Notes: generated by a model from the sequence alone, not told the origin. Shown: positions 1 to 9,388, counted from the stretch's first letter. The stretch is 21,604 bases of DNA from Cyclostephanos tholiformis (GCA_036939975.1 JALLPB010000156.1:1-21604), one strand, 5' to 3'. Numbers and translations: made by a program.

Positions 1-124
1 TAAAGGCAGAGACAACTCGCAGATAGACTTTATGGCTCTTACCATGATCGACCCCACTTCTAGCTGGTTTGAGATTGTTGAGCTACCGTTGGTCAAACTC
101 CCGCCAATAAGCCATGGCCTATGA
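1..124 (+). mobile_element. LTR-retrotransposon integrase fragment (truncated)
   Basis: Frame 2 is open from base 2 to a TGA at 122-124. The peptide includes IDFMALTMIDP followed by SWFEIVELP. From memory this matches the stretch after the first catalytic Asp of the integrase core in LTR-retrotransposon polyproteins common in diatom genomes. The similarity fades after about base 100, and the rest of the integrase and the reverse transcriptase are absent downstream, so this is the broken right end of an element lying mostly outside the window. I cannot decide between Ty1/copia and Ty3/gypsy from about 33 residues. No long terminal repeat or target-site duplication is visible. Confidence 0.6.
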
Positions 125-946
125 CAATATCCCATGGCCAAAGGTGGTTAGAGCTAAGGAATTGGTCAAAATCGCCACAGGGGAAGATGTGAACCGAATG
201 ACCTGAACTGTTGAAGTACACCACCAGAGCATCCAGGTGTGTCCGTTCGGATGCCTTGAGGTAAATGTAGCTGAAGGCGTCCCCGGTGGTGAGGGGGGCG
301 ACCTGGAGAACGGCTGGTAAGTGGCGGGGGAAAGAGGTTTGGGAGGGAGCCCAGTGTTGTCCAAGCTGGGAGAGGAGGGATCTGGAGGTCAACGATGTGG
401 CCGACGTCGAAGGGTTGTGCTGGGTGGCTGCATGGTGAGCGACGCCAACCAGAAGAAGGGGTGGTTGGCCGGATGAGCTTGAGAGAGACCCCCAGCAGGC
501 GGAGGCATGGGAGGGGAGGGGAGCATATTTTTTTCAATGGGATCCATGGTTAAGGTGCTGAAGGGATGGGATCCTGGTAGGGATTGGTATTGGTTCAGGG
601 CTTGACGGGAAAGACGAAGGATCCATCGGCAAAGCGTGGACCCGTGCGTAGCGAGTGGCCATGAAGGTGGAAGAATTGAACCCAAATAATTAGCTCACTG
701 TCAACGAGGCAGGCGCCCGGGGAAGTTTGCCAGATATCCCGGGGGTCGGAGATGTAGGCAAAGTAGATGGGGGATTTGAGCAAGAGCAATGATCTGATGA
801 TGAAGAAGGTCTTGGCGTTGGGCGTCGTCCAGCGGCAGAGCCGAGCTGGACATAGAGATTTTTTTGACTTGTCCTGACTGCGACGCCGAGGGAAACAGCG
901 CCGGCGAGGGCAGGGGGGAACTAAGTGCTCTGTGGGATGCCACCAA
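93..946 (-). pseudogene. Decayed coding-like region, possibly gag of a second retroelement
   Basis: Three minus-strand frames each stay open over parts of this stretch and hand over to one another: roughly 946-701, 789-595, then 537-166 or 392-93. Segments such as ISDPRDIWQTSPGACLVDSE and GDAFSYIYLKASERTHLDAL read like real protein, but stops and frame changes separate them. That pattern is expected of a gene damaged by small indels. No family is recognised: there is no zinc knuckle, protease or reverse-transcriptase motif. A gag-like remnant is a guess, based on the transposon fragment next to it and the opposite orientation, which would mean two different insertions. No intact product is expected. 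Confidence 0.3.
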
Positions 947-1032
947 GATGGGTAGACTCGGCTCGGGGCAGAGGGAGGGAGTGCAGGAACAATCGGGCTG
1001 CTAGGGAAGCCGATCTTCCGAACTCGGAGTAA

Positions 1033-1057
1033 GGCTCATGACCCGCAGGTCACAGGT
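1033..1057 (+). other. tRNA-Met-like fragment (anticodon loop to T-stem start)
   Basis: These 25 bases read like the anticodon loop (CTCATGA, anticodon CAT), 3' anticodon strand, variable loop (AGGTC) and first T-stem bases of a eukaryotic methionine tRNA. The 5' anticodon strand is mostly unpaired, and no T-loop TTCGA or acceptor stem follows, so this is not a functional tRNA gene. It could be a tRNA pseudogene or a tRNA-derived sequence linked to the retroelement debris beside it. The resemblance is by eye from known Met tRNAs and may be partly chance. Confidence 0.25.
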
Positions 1058-1060
1058 AAG

Positions 1061-1668
1061 TGAGCACTTAGTTTAGGTTACTAAAGTAAGTAAGCGATAA
1101 CTGGTATGAGTATAGTACAACTACAATAACTCGATTTAATTTTTTTTTCACAATGATAAAAGCATGAATTGGAGCAATTTGTCCACTGATAAGCACAAAA
1201 GGCCTCACAAGCATAAAGGGCACATGTGCGCTGGTAAGCATAAAATGCCAGAATAAAAGGGGACGGTCGCGGCGGATGATTTTTTCGTGATTTTTTCTCA
1301 TCTTCGCGAGCACAACAGGTTTGTTGTGACACGAAAAAGTACCGTACTCCGGAGTTTGACCGAATTTTCGTACCGGCGTTTTCATACTAAATCCTCTGTA
1401 TCGGCAAGAAAGACAAGACGAACACGAATCGAATGGTTGGCTTTTTATAATAGTGCCCAAAAGGCAGGTGTTTAAAGCCGAATTTCGTACGTTTTTTGCT
1501 CCCGCCAAAAAGTCAAATGGAACCTTTTAGATCAGTCTCTTATTGTATCGTACCACAATTTCTCCCTTATTAATTCTCTGTTTGCACTCGCTCTCTAGAT
1601 GCTGGATTGAAGGGATATATATCATCCTCTCTCTCTCAAGCCCTCTCCCAGCATCACATTATTTCGTG
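1061..1668. promoter_or_regulatory. Intergenic region upstream of the UNC93-like gene
   Basis: This 608-bp stretch has no gene I can support. It is richer in A and T than the genes and contains homopolymers, for example T runs near 1138-1149. Overlapping open frames exist on both strands (about 1068-1508 minus, 1287-1475 plus), but neither has family motifs and the minus frame lacks an ATG at its start. The 3' part, roughly 1500-1668, must contain the promoter and 5' leader of the downstream + gene; a pyrimidine-rich tract (about 1627-1650) precedes the ATG. The 5' part may still belong to the transposon debris. No TATA box is convincing. Confidence 0.4.
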
Positions 1669-3644
1669 ATGCAGGCGTTCGTCGTCGACCGTCTCCTCCT
1701 CCATAACGCGCCATCGTGGTATCGAAGTCCCGAGGCCCAAACTGCGATGCTCGGCCTAATCTTCTTCTGGGTCTTCGCGGCCTATACCACCATGCAATTC
1801 TACTCCATGTCTATATACGGACCGAAACTAGCATCGAGCGTCGTATCGTCGACGTACCTGACCTTCGCCATGACGTGCCTCATAAGTCCGACGTTGGTCA
1901 ACAAGTGGGGGTGCAGGGCGTCGATGCTAGTGGGAATTTTGGGATATGGAGCGCTCGTATCGTCGTCATTGGCGTATTTCTTGTACGGCGACGACGACGA
2001 CGACGTCGAAAATGACGACGGCAATCACGACGACGGAGGTGGTGGCGGCGTCGTCGTCGTCGACGCGGCGGTTTGGACTCGACGTCTCGTCGTGGCCGGC
2101 GGTGCCGTGTTGGGATGCGGCGCGTCGACGTTATGGACGGCGCAGGGTCGTCTCATATTGCAATACGCATCGAGGGCGGAAGTTCTCCTCCTCGAGGATG
2201 GATGGACGGAGGAGGAGGAGGACGGCCGCGACGGATGCAAAATGACGACGGGGGACGGGGAGATAATGATATCCTCCTCGTCGTCGTCGTCGTCGTCCTC
2301 CTCCTCGCAGACGGGGGAATTGATGGGACTTTTCTGGGCGATCTTCCAATGCAGTTCCCTCGTGGGCGGATCCATATCGTTGCTCTACTACGGACGGGAC
2401 GTCGACGGCGGTTCCCCTCCGCGCGGATCGACGGCACTTTACGTGCTCTTCCTGATATTCATTATCATCGGTGCGATGTCCACGCAATTGTTATTACCGC
2501 CCGGCATGCTACAGCGACAAGGACGGGGGGGTCGGGGGAAGGGGGGAGAGGGGGGGGGAACATTATTATTTATATCCGCACGACGAGATGGGATGGACCG
2601 CCGCCCTAACGATGACAATAACGACGAGGGGGCGGATATCGAAATGATTACCGACGAACGATCGTCCCTCGCTATCCACGGCCGGGATCGTACGAATACG
2701 ATCCAGGGACGACGAAGACGTCCCGCCAAGGGAGGGATCGTGATGGCGGTGGGCGATGATTTGAGTCAAGAGACGTGGGCTCGGGAGGCCATGGGAACCC
2801 TGAGGTTATTCCTCACGAATGAAATGATGTGCCTGTCTCCACTTTTCTTTTACACCGTGAGTATCGTACTAACTTATTATTCCATGAATTCCGTATCTGT
2901 CGGCCATTGTTGTACCGTGAACGAACGGATGTTGACTCGTTCGTCCCGCGCAATCCGTTCATGCCCAACGATAAATCGATCGCGACTTAAATATAGGGAT
3001 TCAATCAACCATATCAGCAAGCGACGTATGGCAATCGCTTCTTCACTCGACGAACGATCGGGGCTGAATTGATCGTTTTTCACTTGATGGAGATCGTCGG
3101 TGCCGTTATTGTCGGTCGGTTCCTCGACAAGGGAAGGTATGTCGCATCCACCCGTAGAACTAGGGCCATCATGTGCCTGGGATCCTTCGTCGTCATAAAT
3201 TGTGCGGGAAATATTTTCGCCGCGGCGCAGGAATACGCAGCAAAGGAAAATGATGGGAATCCCATCGCACATGACATCTCCGATGTGAGCGTCGTGTCGC
3301 CGTCGTTGGCATTCGCATGCTGGGGTTTCGCCGATGCGCAGATACAGGTCTTTTGCTACTGGCTGATGGGTGGATTATACACCTCGGGCAGCGATCACAG
3401 TCGTGCAGTTGGATTTTATAAACTCGTTCAGTCGTTGGGTAGTAAGTTTCGGTCTCTCTTTGCTGTCATTGAATCTTGTCATTTGTTCCTCATCGGGAAT
3501 GTGTTTACTTTATTTGTTATAGCCTCGATTGGGTTTTATCTCATTCCAACCTCGAGGTTAAGTGAATCATCACAGTTGGCATGGTCGTCCTTAGTTTTTT
3601 TTCTTGGGACTGCTCTGTCCTTTTCTCAGCTCCCTTCAGCTTAA
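1669..3644 (+). CDS. UNC93-like MFS-type multi-pass membrane protein
   Basis: Three exons: 1669-2856, 2997-3441 and 3523-3644, giving 584 residues. Introns are 2857-2996 (GTGAGT, phase 0) and 3442-3522 (GTAAGT, phase 1). The first in-frame ATG after the upstream stop is 1669. UNC-93 family features in order are QTAMLGLIFFWVFAAY near residue 24, a helix ending STLWTAQGRLILQYASR near 153-169, and GELMGLFWAIFQCSSLVGGS near 216-235. After the first splice comes FFYTGFNQPYQQATYGNRF, another family hallmark, then several more helices. UNC93 proteins are MFS-fold membrane proteins proposed to affect ion channels or trafficking; transport substrates are unclear. Low-complexity insertions sit between helices: an Asp/Gly tract at 107-127 and a Ser run at 202-213. 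A hydrophilic stretch of about 90 residues follows residue 280. The gene is tail-to-tail with the amino-acid transporter, 62 bp away. Confidence 0.85.
1985..2308 (+). repeat. Trinucleotide-repeat tracts inside the UNC93-like gene
   Basis: Two coding microsatellites lie here. One is a GAC/GGT-rich tract near 1987-2066, encoding Asp, Gly and Val runs. The other is a TCC/TCG tract at about 2271-2308, encoding about 12 consecutive serines. Both fall in predicted loops between transmembrane helices and keep the frame, so length changes in units of three would be tolerated. On the opposite strand they produce long but meaningless open frames. Confidence 0.75.
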
Positions 3645-3706
3645 ATTGAATCATATAGATGCCAGCCACTCGGTCTCGAGGAACTGGTGCAAATTGCATG
3701 TATGTA

Positions 3707-6071
3707 TTATCGCCACCAGGCGTCATCAAAACGGCTAATCTCCACTATGTTCTCAGCGGGAAGCCTTCCCCGATGCAAATTGTACAGGTGTCCTAGCAAT
3801 GCAAATACCAAGTATCCAAATAGAACAATCAATGATTTGAGTTCCATTCTTGTAATGAGAAGTATGTTCACCTGTCGAGGCAACTATCGTCAGAGGACCA
3901 CAAGCCAATTATATATTTGTAACACATTTACAAGATATTTACTCACAAAGCAACCGCACAATGGTAATATAGGTACAGCAGGTGTGAGGAAAAAGCCAGG
4001 GTCGGCTTCATCCACACGAGGACATTTTGTTCGAATTAAATTTCCAATGATCAAACTGCCGGCACATGATGTCAGCGTCATGACGCGAACTGCGTGTCCA
4101 GTTTCCTCTTCAGAGATGCAATTTTTAAACAACAATCCAGAAACCAATGACAGTGCGTGGAACACAATCAGCAACCTTTCCAACTTGAAGGGCTCGTCAT
4201 GTGGCGATGTATGCCTGACTAAAATTATACTTGCGTCTGTGATTGTGAAAGCGATTAATATGCCCGACGAGATGAGATCATCCAAGTGTGCGAAGGGAAC
4301 AACGGTCGCAATGATGATCATGACTGCACCGGCAACTTTGGTGCCTTTTTTAAGATTTTGTTTCTCATCTACCTCGGCAAAAAAAGGGGGTAGGACGCCA
4401 TCCATTGCCATGGTAAAGTTAAGTCTCGGTTGTGCCATAATCGTCACGAGGACGCAAAGAGGGAGGACGGTTATTTCTCCAAGCTATCGAATACGAGGGC
4501 GAGCGACTTGAGTGGGTTGTTATTGGATTTTTGTCATAACAGAGACACTCGTGCTCTTGTCACTCACCGCAGTCAAATCAGCAGCCCAGTTGTATCCACG
4601 GTAACGAAATCCATCTGGGAAACCGCTTGCTTCACTAATGTCTTGATATGGAACCATGCCCGCAAGTCCCAGAGATGCCACCACGTACCTGTATAGTTGG
4701 TATTGGGAAGTTGATCGTGAACATTATTGTTAGTGTTATGGCTGTAGCAACGATTACGAAGCTCATCTTGCTTTCGTCTTAACTCCACTACGTGTTCGAT
4801 CGTCTAAAATACAGATACTCACAGACTTGTGACAATCAGCAAAGTGATTATGATGGCGCGAGGGACATTTCTTGATGGATCAATAGCTTCGCCAGAAAGA
4901 CAACATATTTCTTTGAAAGAGCGAGATTTGCTATAAGTTATTCCAAGGCCGAAGCCGCACTGTGACAAATGTATCATGTACCTACCGTCAAAGCCAATGT
5001 ACCCAAAGAACGAAGATGTAGAACCGCGAATTACCCCACCTGCCTAAATTAGAAGACAGGAGTCAAATTACTCGGAAATAAAACATCTTTGTAGGCACAT
5101 AATGAGCTGAAAATAACTCACCCCGAATTCGGGAGGGACGAATGGTATTAAATTCTCTTTCTTCACCAAGATCATACTCGTGACTGAGATGAATATGACC
5201 AGAAATACTTTCAGAATAGTGAAAAAGTTTGTCACGTGTTTGCTTTCCTTCACCCCGTCTAGTAGTAATAAAACAGCCACCAATGATACAAAGAAAGCAC
5301 CGAAATTGATTCCGTAGCCAGGATCTAATGTGGAGATAAAGAATTGGTATAATGAACTTGTCTTGTCTTCATCCTCAAAAGTTTTCATGTATTCAACCAC
5401 TTTATCTCCCCAACTTCGCGCTACGGCAGAAGCACTGAAATTTTATCCGATTTTGTTGGGACGACGTCATGTAAATTTTTTATGACAATGCGAACAAAGG
5501 AGCATACATTGGTGGAACTTGCCTCCCGGTATATTCTAAAGTCAAACACGCTCCTGCAATCACGGCAGCACAATCTCCCATTGTCTCCTTAGCATAAACA
5601 TATGTAGATCCAACCGATGGAAACCTTCCTCCAAGCTCCGCATAACAAAGTCCAGATGCACATGCGGCCAATCCAGCAATCAACCACGACACAGAAACTG
5701 CTGGGCCAGATAGAGTGTGCGCTATTAGGCCTATCGGTAAGAAAGATTTTGATCACCGAGTTGGCGCTTGAGATGGAGCTAGACAAGACAAGATATCAAT
5801 CTGAAAGCATCAACTGCAAAAGACGAGGCATACCTGTGAGAACGAATACCCCAGAGCCGACGGTAGCCCCGACACCGACGGAAACGAGGTCGAACAGCGA
5901 CATATGTCGGTTGAGCTCATAACTATGATGAGGGTGATGCGATTTGGCATTCCTCCCTCCACTTCCATTGCATGCATCATCATTATATCGGACAGCGGCA
6001 CCGATATCCGACGACGGCACCGATCCATACCCTGCGCAACTCATACTTTCATCGGGGCTGAAAATCATCAA
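3707..6071 (-). CDS. Cationic amino-acid transporter (CAT/SLC7A, APC superfamily)
   Basis: Eight exons on the minus strand: 6071-5834, 5730-5523, 5434-5122, 5043-4986, 4910-4823, 4688-4568, 4483-3947 and 3871-3707, giving 575 residues, near the usual CAT length. Exon 1 carries the APC signature GVGATVGSGVFVLTG (residues 66-80). Next come the GPAV helix and CYAELGGRFPSVGSTYVYA, then LEYTGSASAVARSW across a splice, and FFGYIGFDEICCLSGEA, the conserved CAT loop. MVPYQDIS, MAQPRLNFTMAMDG and HLDDLISSGILIAF follow, all typical of CATs. CATs move arginine, lysine or related amino acids across the plasma membrane or organelle membranes; substrate and location cannot be read here. All seven introns join in frame. 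The second, 5435-5522, starts with GC (AG|GCAAGT) instead of GT. The N-terminal ~55 residues are hydrophilic. The gene is head-to-head with the Nudix gene. Confidence 0.93.
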
Positions 6072-6252
6072 GAACCGGAATCAGGAATCAAGAATAGAGG
6101 CCGGCGGGACAACGGCGCTCGAGTACATACAATAGTGAGCTACAAAGTAAGAATTCGTACTTACTTATGAGATGTGTGGGAAACTCGCAACAATCTTGTG
6201 CCGAAATGATGACTTACTTTCATATCGTACGAGCTGTTGAGAAGTGATATCA
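6072..6252. promoter_or_regulatory. Bidirectional promoter region, CAT / double-Nudix
   Basis: These 181 bp separate the start codons of two divergent genes, so both promoters and 5' leaders must fit here or overlap. An inverted repeat lies in the middle: AAGTAAG at 6145-6151 and CTTACTT at 6160-6166, with an 8-base spacer. A dyad of this kind could bind a dimeric regulator, but that is inference. No TATA box is obvious. Confidence 0.4.
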
Positions 6253-8178
6253 ATGGTAATAACCAGCCGTCAACAGATATTCACACTACTGCGGACCGCA
6301 ATTATTTACGCCGGCATAACGGCCCTCACATTGACAGTTCATTTTCAATATTTTCGTCGCTCATCTTCGCAAAGTCCTGTCAACAATCGCATCATAAACT
6401 CTTCGTCGGCGGCATCAGCAGGCAACATCACAGAGCGGCCACCATCGTCATCATCGGGCATCATGACTTCGGAATTTCTTAAAGAAGATTATCGAGCCTT
6501 CATATTCGCAACGCATCCCCTCCATGGAATCCTCCTACTCCACTGCACGCGAAAGAAGAATAAGGGGCCGCATTTCCAGGCCCCTGGTGGGCACATCGAT
6601 AAGGAGGACTTCGACGATGCCGTGTCAACTACGAGTAATGACGGTCCCGCCATATTGATGCAGGCGTGCAAAATAGGCGCCGCGAGAGAATTGTATGAAG
6701 AGACGGGGATCGATGTTCGATCTGAATTGAATAGGTATGGTGAAGCTTCATTCTGAATGCTGTCCACGATAATTGTCCCTACCCCCCTTTCAGCGAAGCC
6801 CTCGCACTTGATGTTGCCGTTTTCATCTTGCATCAGGTTACAACCAGCACGTTTGTGGAATGACCCAGAAGATTCATTGGTGAATGTGATTCAATTTCGA
6901 TTATTTTTCAAGCTTTGTCTCGACAATGGCGACTTTGCATCCGACTACAGCAATGCTTCTGGCAATGGTCTATCTCGGCCCATGGATAATATGTCGCCCC
7001 ATCTCATGGTGGGTTCTGTGGTTTGTCGTCCTCTTGATTTTGTTCAATCTTCAGCATAGATTGTGTTTGTCACTAATATGAACATTGGTGGTACTTCCTT
7101 CACAGCTCAAGCTGTCTCATGAACATCAAGGGTGGAGGTTTGAACCCGATAGAATGAAAGCTGTAGATTTGCTGGTAGATCACAGTGGTGGGAAAGTATC
7201 TAAAGCTCTTGAAATGGCCATTAACCAGGGCGAAATAGAAAATGCAAAAAGCGAGTTGGATGCAATAAATGTTGCGGAGAAATACGTTAAAGATGATTAT
7301 CGATCCTTCATATTTGCAAAGCACCCCCTCTATGGAATTCTTCTTCTCCAATGTACTCGAAAGAAGAAGAAAGGGACACATTTCCAAGTACCTGGGGGGC
7401 ACATCGATAAGAAGGATTTTGTTGATGCAGCGTCAAATGCGTTGGGTGATTGTAATCGAGGTTCTGCCATACTGATTCGTGCATGTAAAATAGGCGCTGC
7501 GAGGGAATTATTCGAAGAGACAGGGATAGATGTTCGATCTGAATTGGATAGGTAATGTTTCGTTCTGAATGTTGTGCACAGTAACTCTCCCCGCCTTCTA
7601 CTTAACTTTATCATGACCGTTTCTTCTTGGTCGACAATTCCGTCAGATTACAATCAGTTCGATTGCGGAATGATCCAAAAAACTCCTTAGTAAATGAATT
7701 GAAGAGCCGAATTTTTTTCAAGCTTTGTCTCGAGGACGGCGACTTTGCGAACAAAGACAATGCTTCTAGTGAAAGTCTTTTTCGACCGATCAATAAAAAA
7801 CCGCTGCATCTCATGGTAAGTGGTGCCCATAATATCATCATACCCCACATATGACTGGTTCTAAATTGTCTGTTTATATTGTTGATGACTCAACAACCAC
7901 AGCTCAGGCTCTCTCATGAACATCAAGGGTTCGTGTTTGAACCTGACGCGATGAAAGCCGTGGAGATGCTGTTAGACCATAGCGGCGGGAAGGTATCTAA
8001 GGCTCTTAAGATGGCTATAGACCACGGCGAAATAGAAGCTGCTAATGGAGTGGTGGGTCTTACAGATAAAGTTGCGGATATACTAGGTGAATCAAAGATT
8101 ATTGGCCAGCCAGTCAAGACAGAAGGAGACGAGCTGGAGAACAAAGCCCGTTCATATAATTGCTTCAATTGCTGTTAA
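6253..8178 (+). CDS. Double-Nudix protein formed by intragenic exon duplication
   Basis: Five exons (6253-6734, 6837-7008, 7106-7551, 7647-7815, 7903-8178) encode 514 residues. An N-terminal hydrophobic segment (about 9-29) looks like a signal anchor; a Ser-rich linker follows. Two Nudix domains then occur about 206 residues apart. Each has DYR-x-FIFA, GILLL-x-CTRKK, a PGGHIDK start to the Nudix box, an extended insert, and REL-x-EETGI (residues 145-153 and 351-359), which supplies the metal-binding Glu pair. Each ends with an FFKLCL strand and SHEHQG...HSGGKVSKAL. The family hydrolyses nucleoside-diphosphate-linked substrates; the substrate here is unknown. Intron phases repeat as 2,0,2,0, and exon 3 joins the end of copy 1 to the start of copy 2. 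The protein ends CFNCC. An alternative start at 6461 would omit the hydrophobic segment. Two separate genes are unlikely, because no stop or ATG falls at the junction. Confidence 0.87.
6487..8090 (+). repeat. Tandem duplication of a ~0.8-kb Nudix unit
   Basis: Copy 1 begins at about 6487 and copy 2 at about 7295, where GATTATCGA-CCTTCATATT recurs, an offset of 808 bp. The later SHEHQG segments start at 7106 and 7903, an offset of 797 bp. Exon order and splice positions are the same in both copies. The first intron of each copy still shares TTCTGAATG-TGT-CAC just after the donor, so the duplication included introns and is not very old. Confidence 0.85.
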
Positions 8179-8223
8179 AAGAACGGACAAATTTACTGGA
8201 TCGCATAGTTCTACTCGACACAT

Positions 8224-9084
8224 TCACCTCCACTCGCAGACAACCTCGGGCTCACTTCCCATGGGTCGTCCTCGTGAACTTATCCCGAAGACGCGTATCG
8301 ATGAGGAAAAGTCGTCCATTCGTATTCCGAATCGCTCCCTAAACCGCAGTATCGAATTTTGGCCGTCCGCGGGGACTAATTGCAGGGTATCGCCTCGCCT
8401 CAAAAAATTAACCCACTCGCTCCTCTTGCCATCATTCGAATTGCATGCCTCGGGCCCGTCGTCGTTCATCCAGCGGAGTACCCCTCGGTCGGATTTGACC
8501 GATGCGATGCTACTACCACTCCCTCCAGAACCAAACGATACCCCCGGAGCTACCATGGACGACCCAGCGCCTGCACTCCTGGCCCAATAGTATCCCCCAA
8601 CGTGATGATTGTTCAGACCGAGTACGAGCCTCGCGCGACCGCAGCAAAGCGCGGGGTCTGCATCGATTTCCGCGAGGAAGGTAGACAGCGGATCGTCCTC
8701 GCCGGGCACGGCCTCCTCGCGCGCTCGAACTACCGCGGAATGGATGTATCCCACCGCGGGTTGTCCTTCGACGACATCGAATGAGCAGTCCACCGTTATA
8801 TCGTCGCTTCCACTATAATTGGCATGCCGTGCGATCATCGATGGGCGCAGTACTACACCAGTCTCGGGACACCTAATGGAGGGTACGAAGGGTAGCGCGG
8901 ATGCATCTTGCCCGACGTCATCACCCACCGACGGGCGGACAAGTCGACGTAGCGCTTGAGTGTCGACGATGAACGATGGAGTCGGAAGGTCGCTCAATAG
9001 CAGAGATGCGGTACCGGGAATCGTCGCCGTGGCGATGATGGCCTGAACGATGGTGCGCGTAAGACGACGATGCAGATGATTCAT
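8224..9084 (-). CDS. Unrecognised secreted or organelle-targeted protein
   Basis: An intronless frame of 286 residues from ATG 9084 to TGA 8224. I chose 9084 because the upstream in-frame extension to 9195 is mostly translated CATGCC repeats, and from 9084 the protein starts MNHLHRRLTR plus a hydrophobic stretch to about residue 25, like a signal or targeting peptide. Just after it, SDLPTPSFIVDTQALRRLV resembles the N-terminal strand of alanine-racemase-fold enzymes such as D-serine dehydratase or D-threonine aldolase, but no PLP-lysine motif follows, so the enzyme assignment fails. Other notable segments are LGLNNHHVGGYYWARS, EWVNFLRRGDTLQLVPADG and IRVFGISSRGRP; the last two have the look of a small beta domain. 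There is a Gly/Ser linker in between. Function unknown. Its stop is only 45 bp from the Nudix gene's stop on the opposite strand. Confidence 0.65.
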   Translation of the reverse strand: MNHLHRRLTRTIVQAIIATATIPGTASLLLSDLPTPSFIVDTQALRRLVRPSVGDDVGQDASALPFVPSIRCPETGVVLRPSMIARHANYSGSDDITVDCSFDVVEGQPAVGYIHSAVVRAREEAVPGEDDPLSTFLAEIDADPALCCGRARLVLGLNNHHVGGYYWARSAGAGSSMVAPGVSFGSGGSGSSIASVKSDRGVLRWMNDDGPEACNSNDGKRSEWVNFLRRGDTLQLVPADGQNSILRFRERFGIRMDDFSSSIRVFGISSRGRPMGSEPEVVCEWR

Positions 9085-9388
9085 GTTCTTTGTTGTTGTT
9101 AGTAGTAGTGGTGGGTGTGGTGGTGGAACAGTTGACTCGGTCGGCGTCATCGCCCATGCCCCATGCCCCATGCCATGCCATGCCAACAACATCACAACAG
9201 AGTTTGACTAAAAAAAAACACACATCAATAGTAGGTAGTTCCTAACATCAGACCGTGATATCCAGCGATATCAAGTATCGCCATCACGCCCTTTTTCGAT
9301 GTACAACAAAATAATTGACGTGTACGATAGAATCTATTACCTACCTAGAACTTGACCAAGCCCGAATCGTACAAACGACGACCGCAAA
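9085..9388. promoter_or_regulatory. Bidirectional promoter region with palindrome, unknown gene / presenilin
   Basis: This 304-bp divergent gap holds imperfect CATGCC repeats at about 9154-9183. A perfect inverted repeat lies at 9256-9273 (TGATATC, 4-base spacer CAGC, GATATCA), and a TGACGT bZIP-type core lies at 9316-9321, about 70 bp before the presenilin ATG. The palindrome is the best operator-like sequence in the window, but its role is inferred from symmetry and position only. Confidence 0.4.
9256..9273. promoter_or_regulatory. 18-bp palindromic site in divergent promoter
   Basis: The 7-bp arms TGATATC and GATATCA flank CAGC with no mismatch. The centre is about 180 bp from the start codon of the minus-strand unknown gene and about 124 bp from the presenilin start. 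No known factor is assigned. Confidence 0.35.

Noticed and set aside
1068..1508. 146-codon minus-strand open frame
   Set aside because: It begins with TTG, not ATG, lies in AT-rich intergenic sequence, overlaps a plus-strand frame and has no recognisable motif.
1543..1668. Upstream extension of the UNC93-like protein
   Set aside because: It would start at TTG; the first in-frame ATG is 1669 and the extension has no family similarity.
2025..2487. Long minus-strand frames rich in Ser, Pro, Arg and Asp opposite the UNC93-like gene
   Set aside because: They are reverse translations of GAC/TCG codon repeats in a gene with clear family motifs.
7085..7555. Second Nudix copy as a separate gene
   Set aside because: There is no start codon before the SHEHQG segment that belongs to copy 1, and the splice sites link both copies in frame.
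9085..9195. 37-residue N-terminal extension of the unknown minus-strand protein
   Set aside because: It is mostly translated CATGCC repeat and a Pro/Thr-rich stretch; the ATG at 9084 gives a targeting-peptide-like start.
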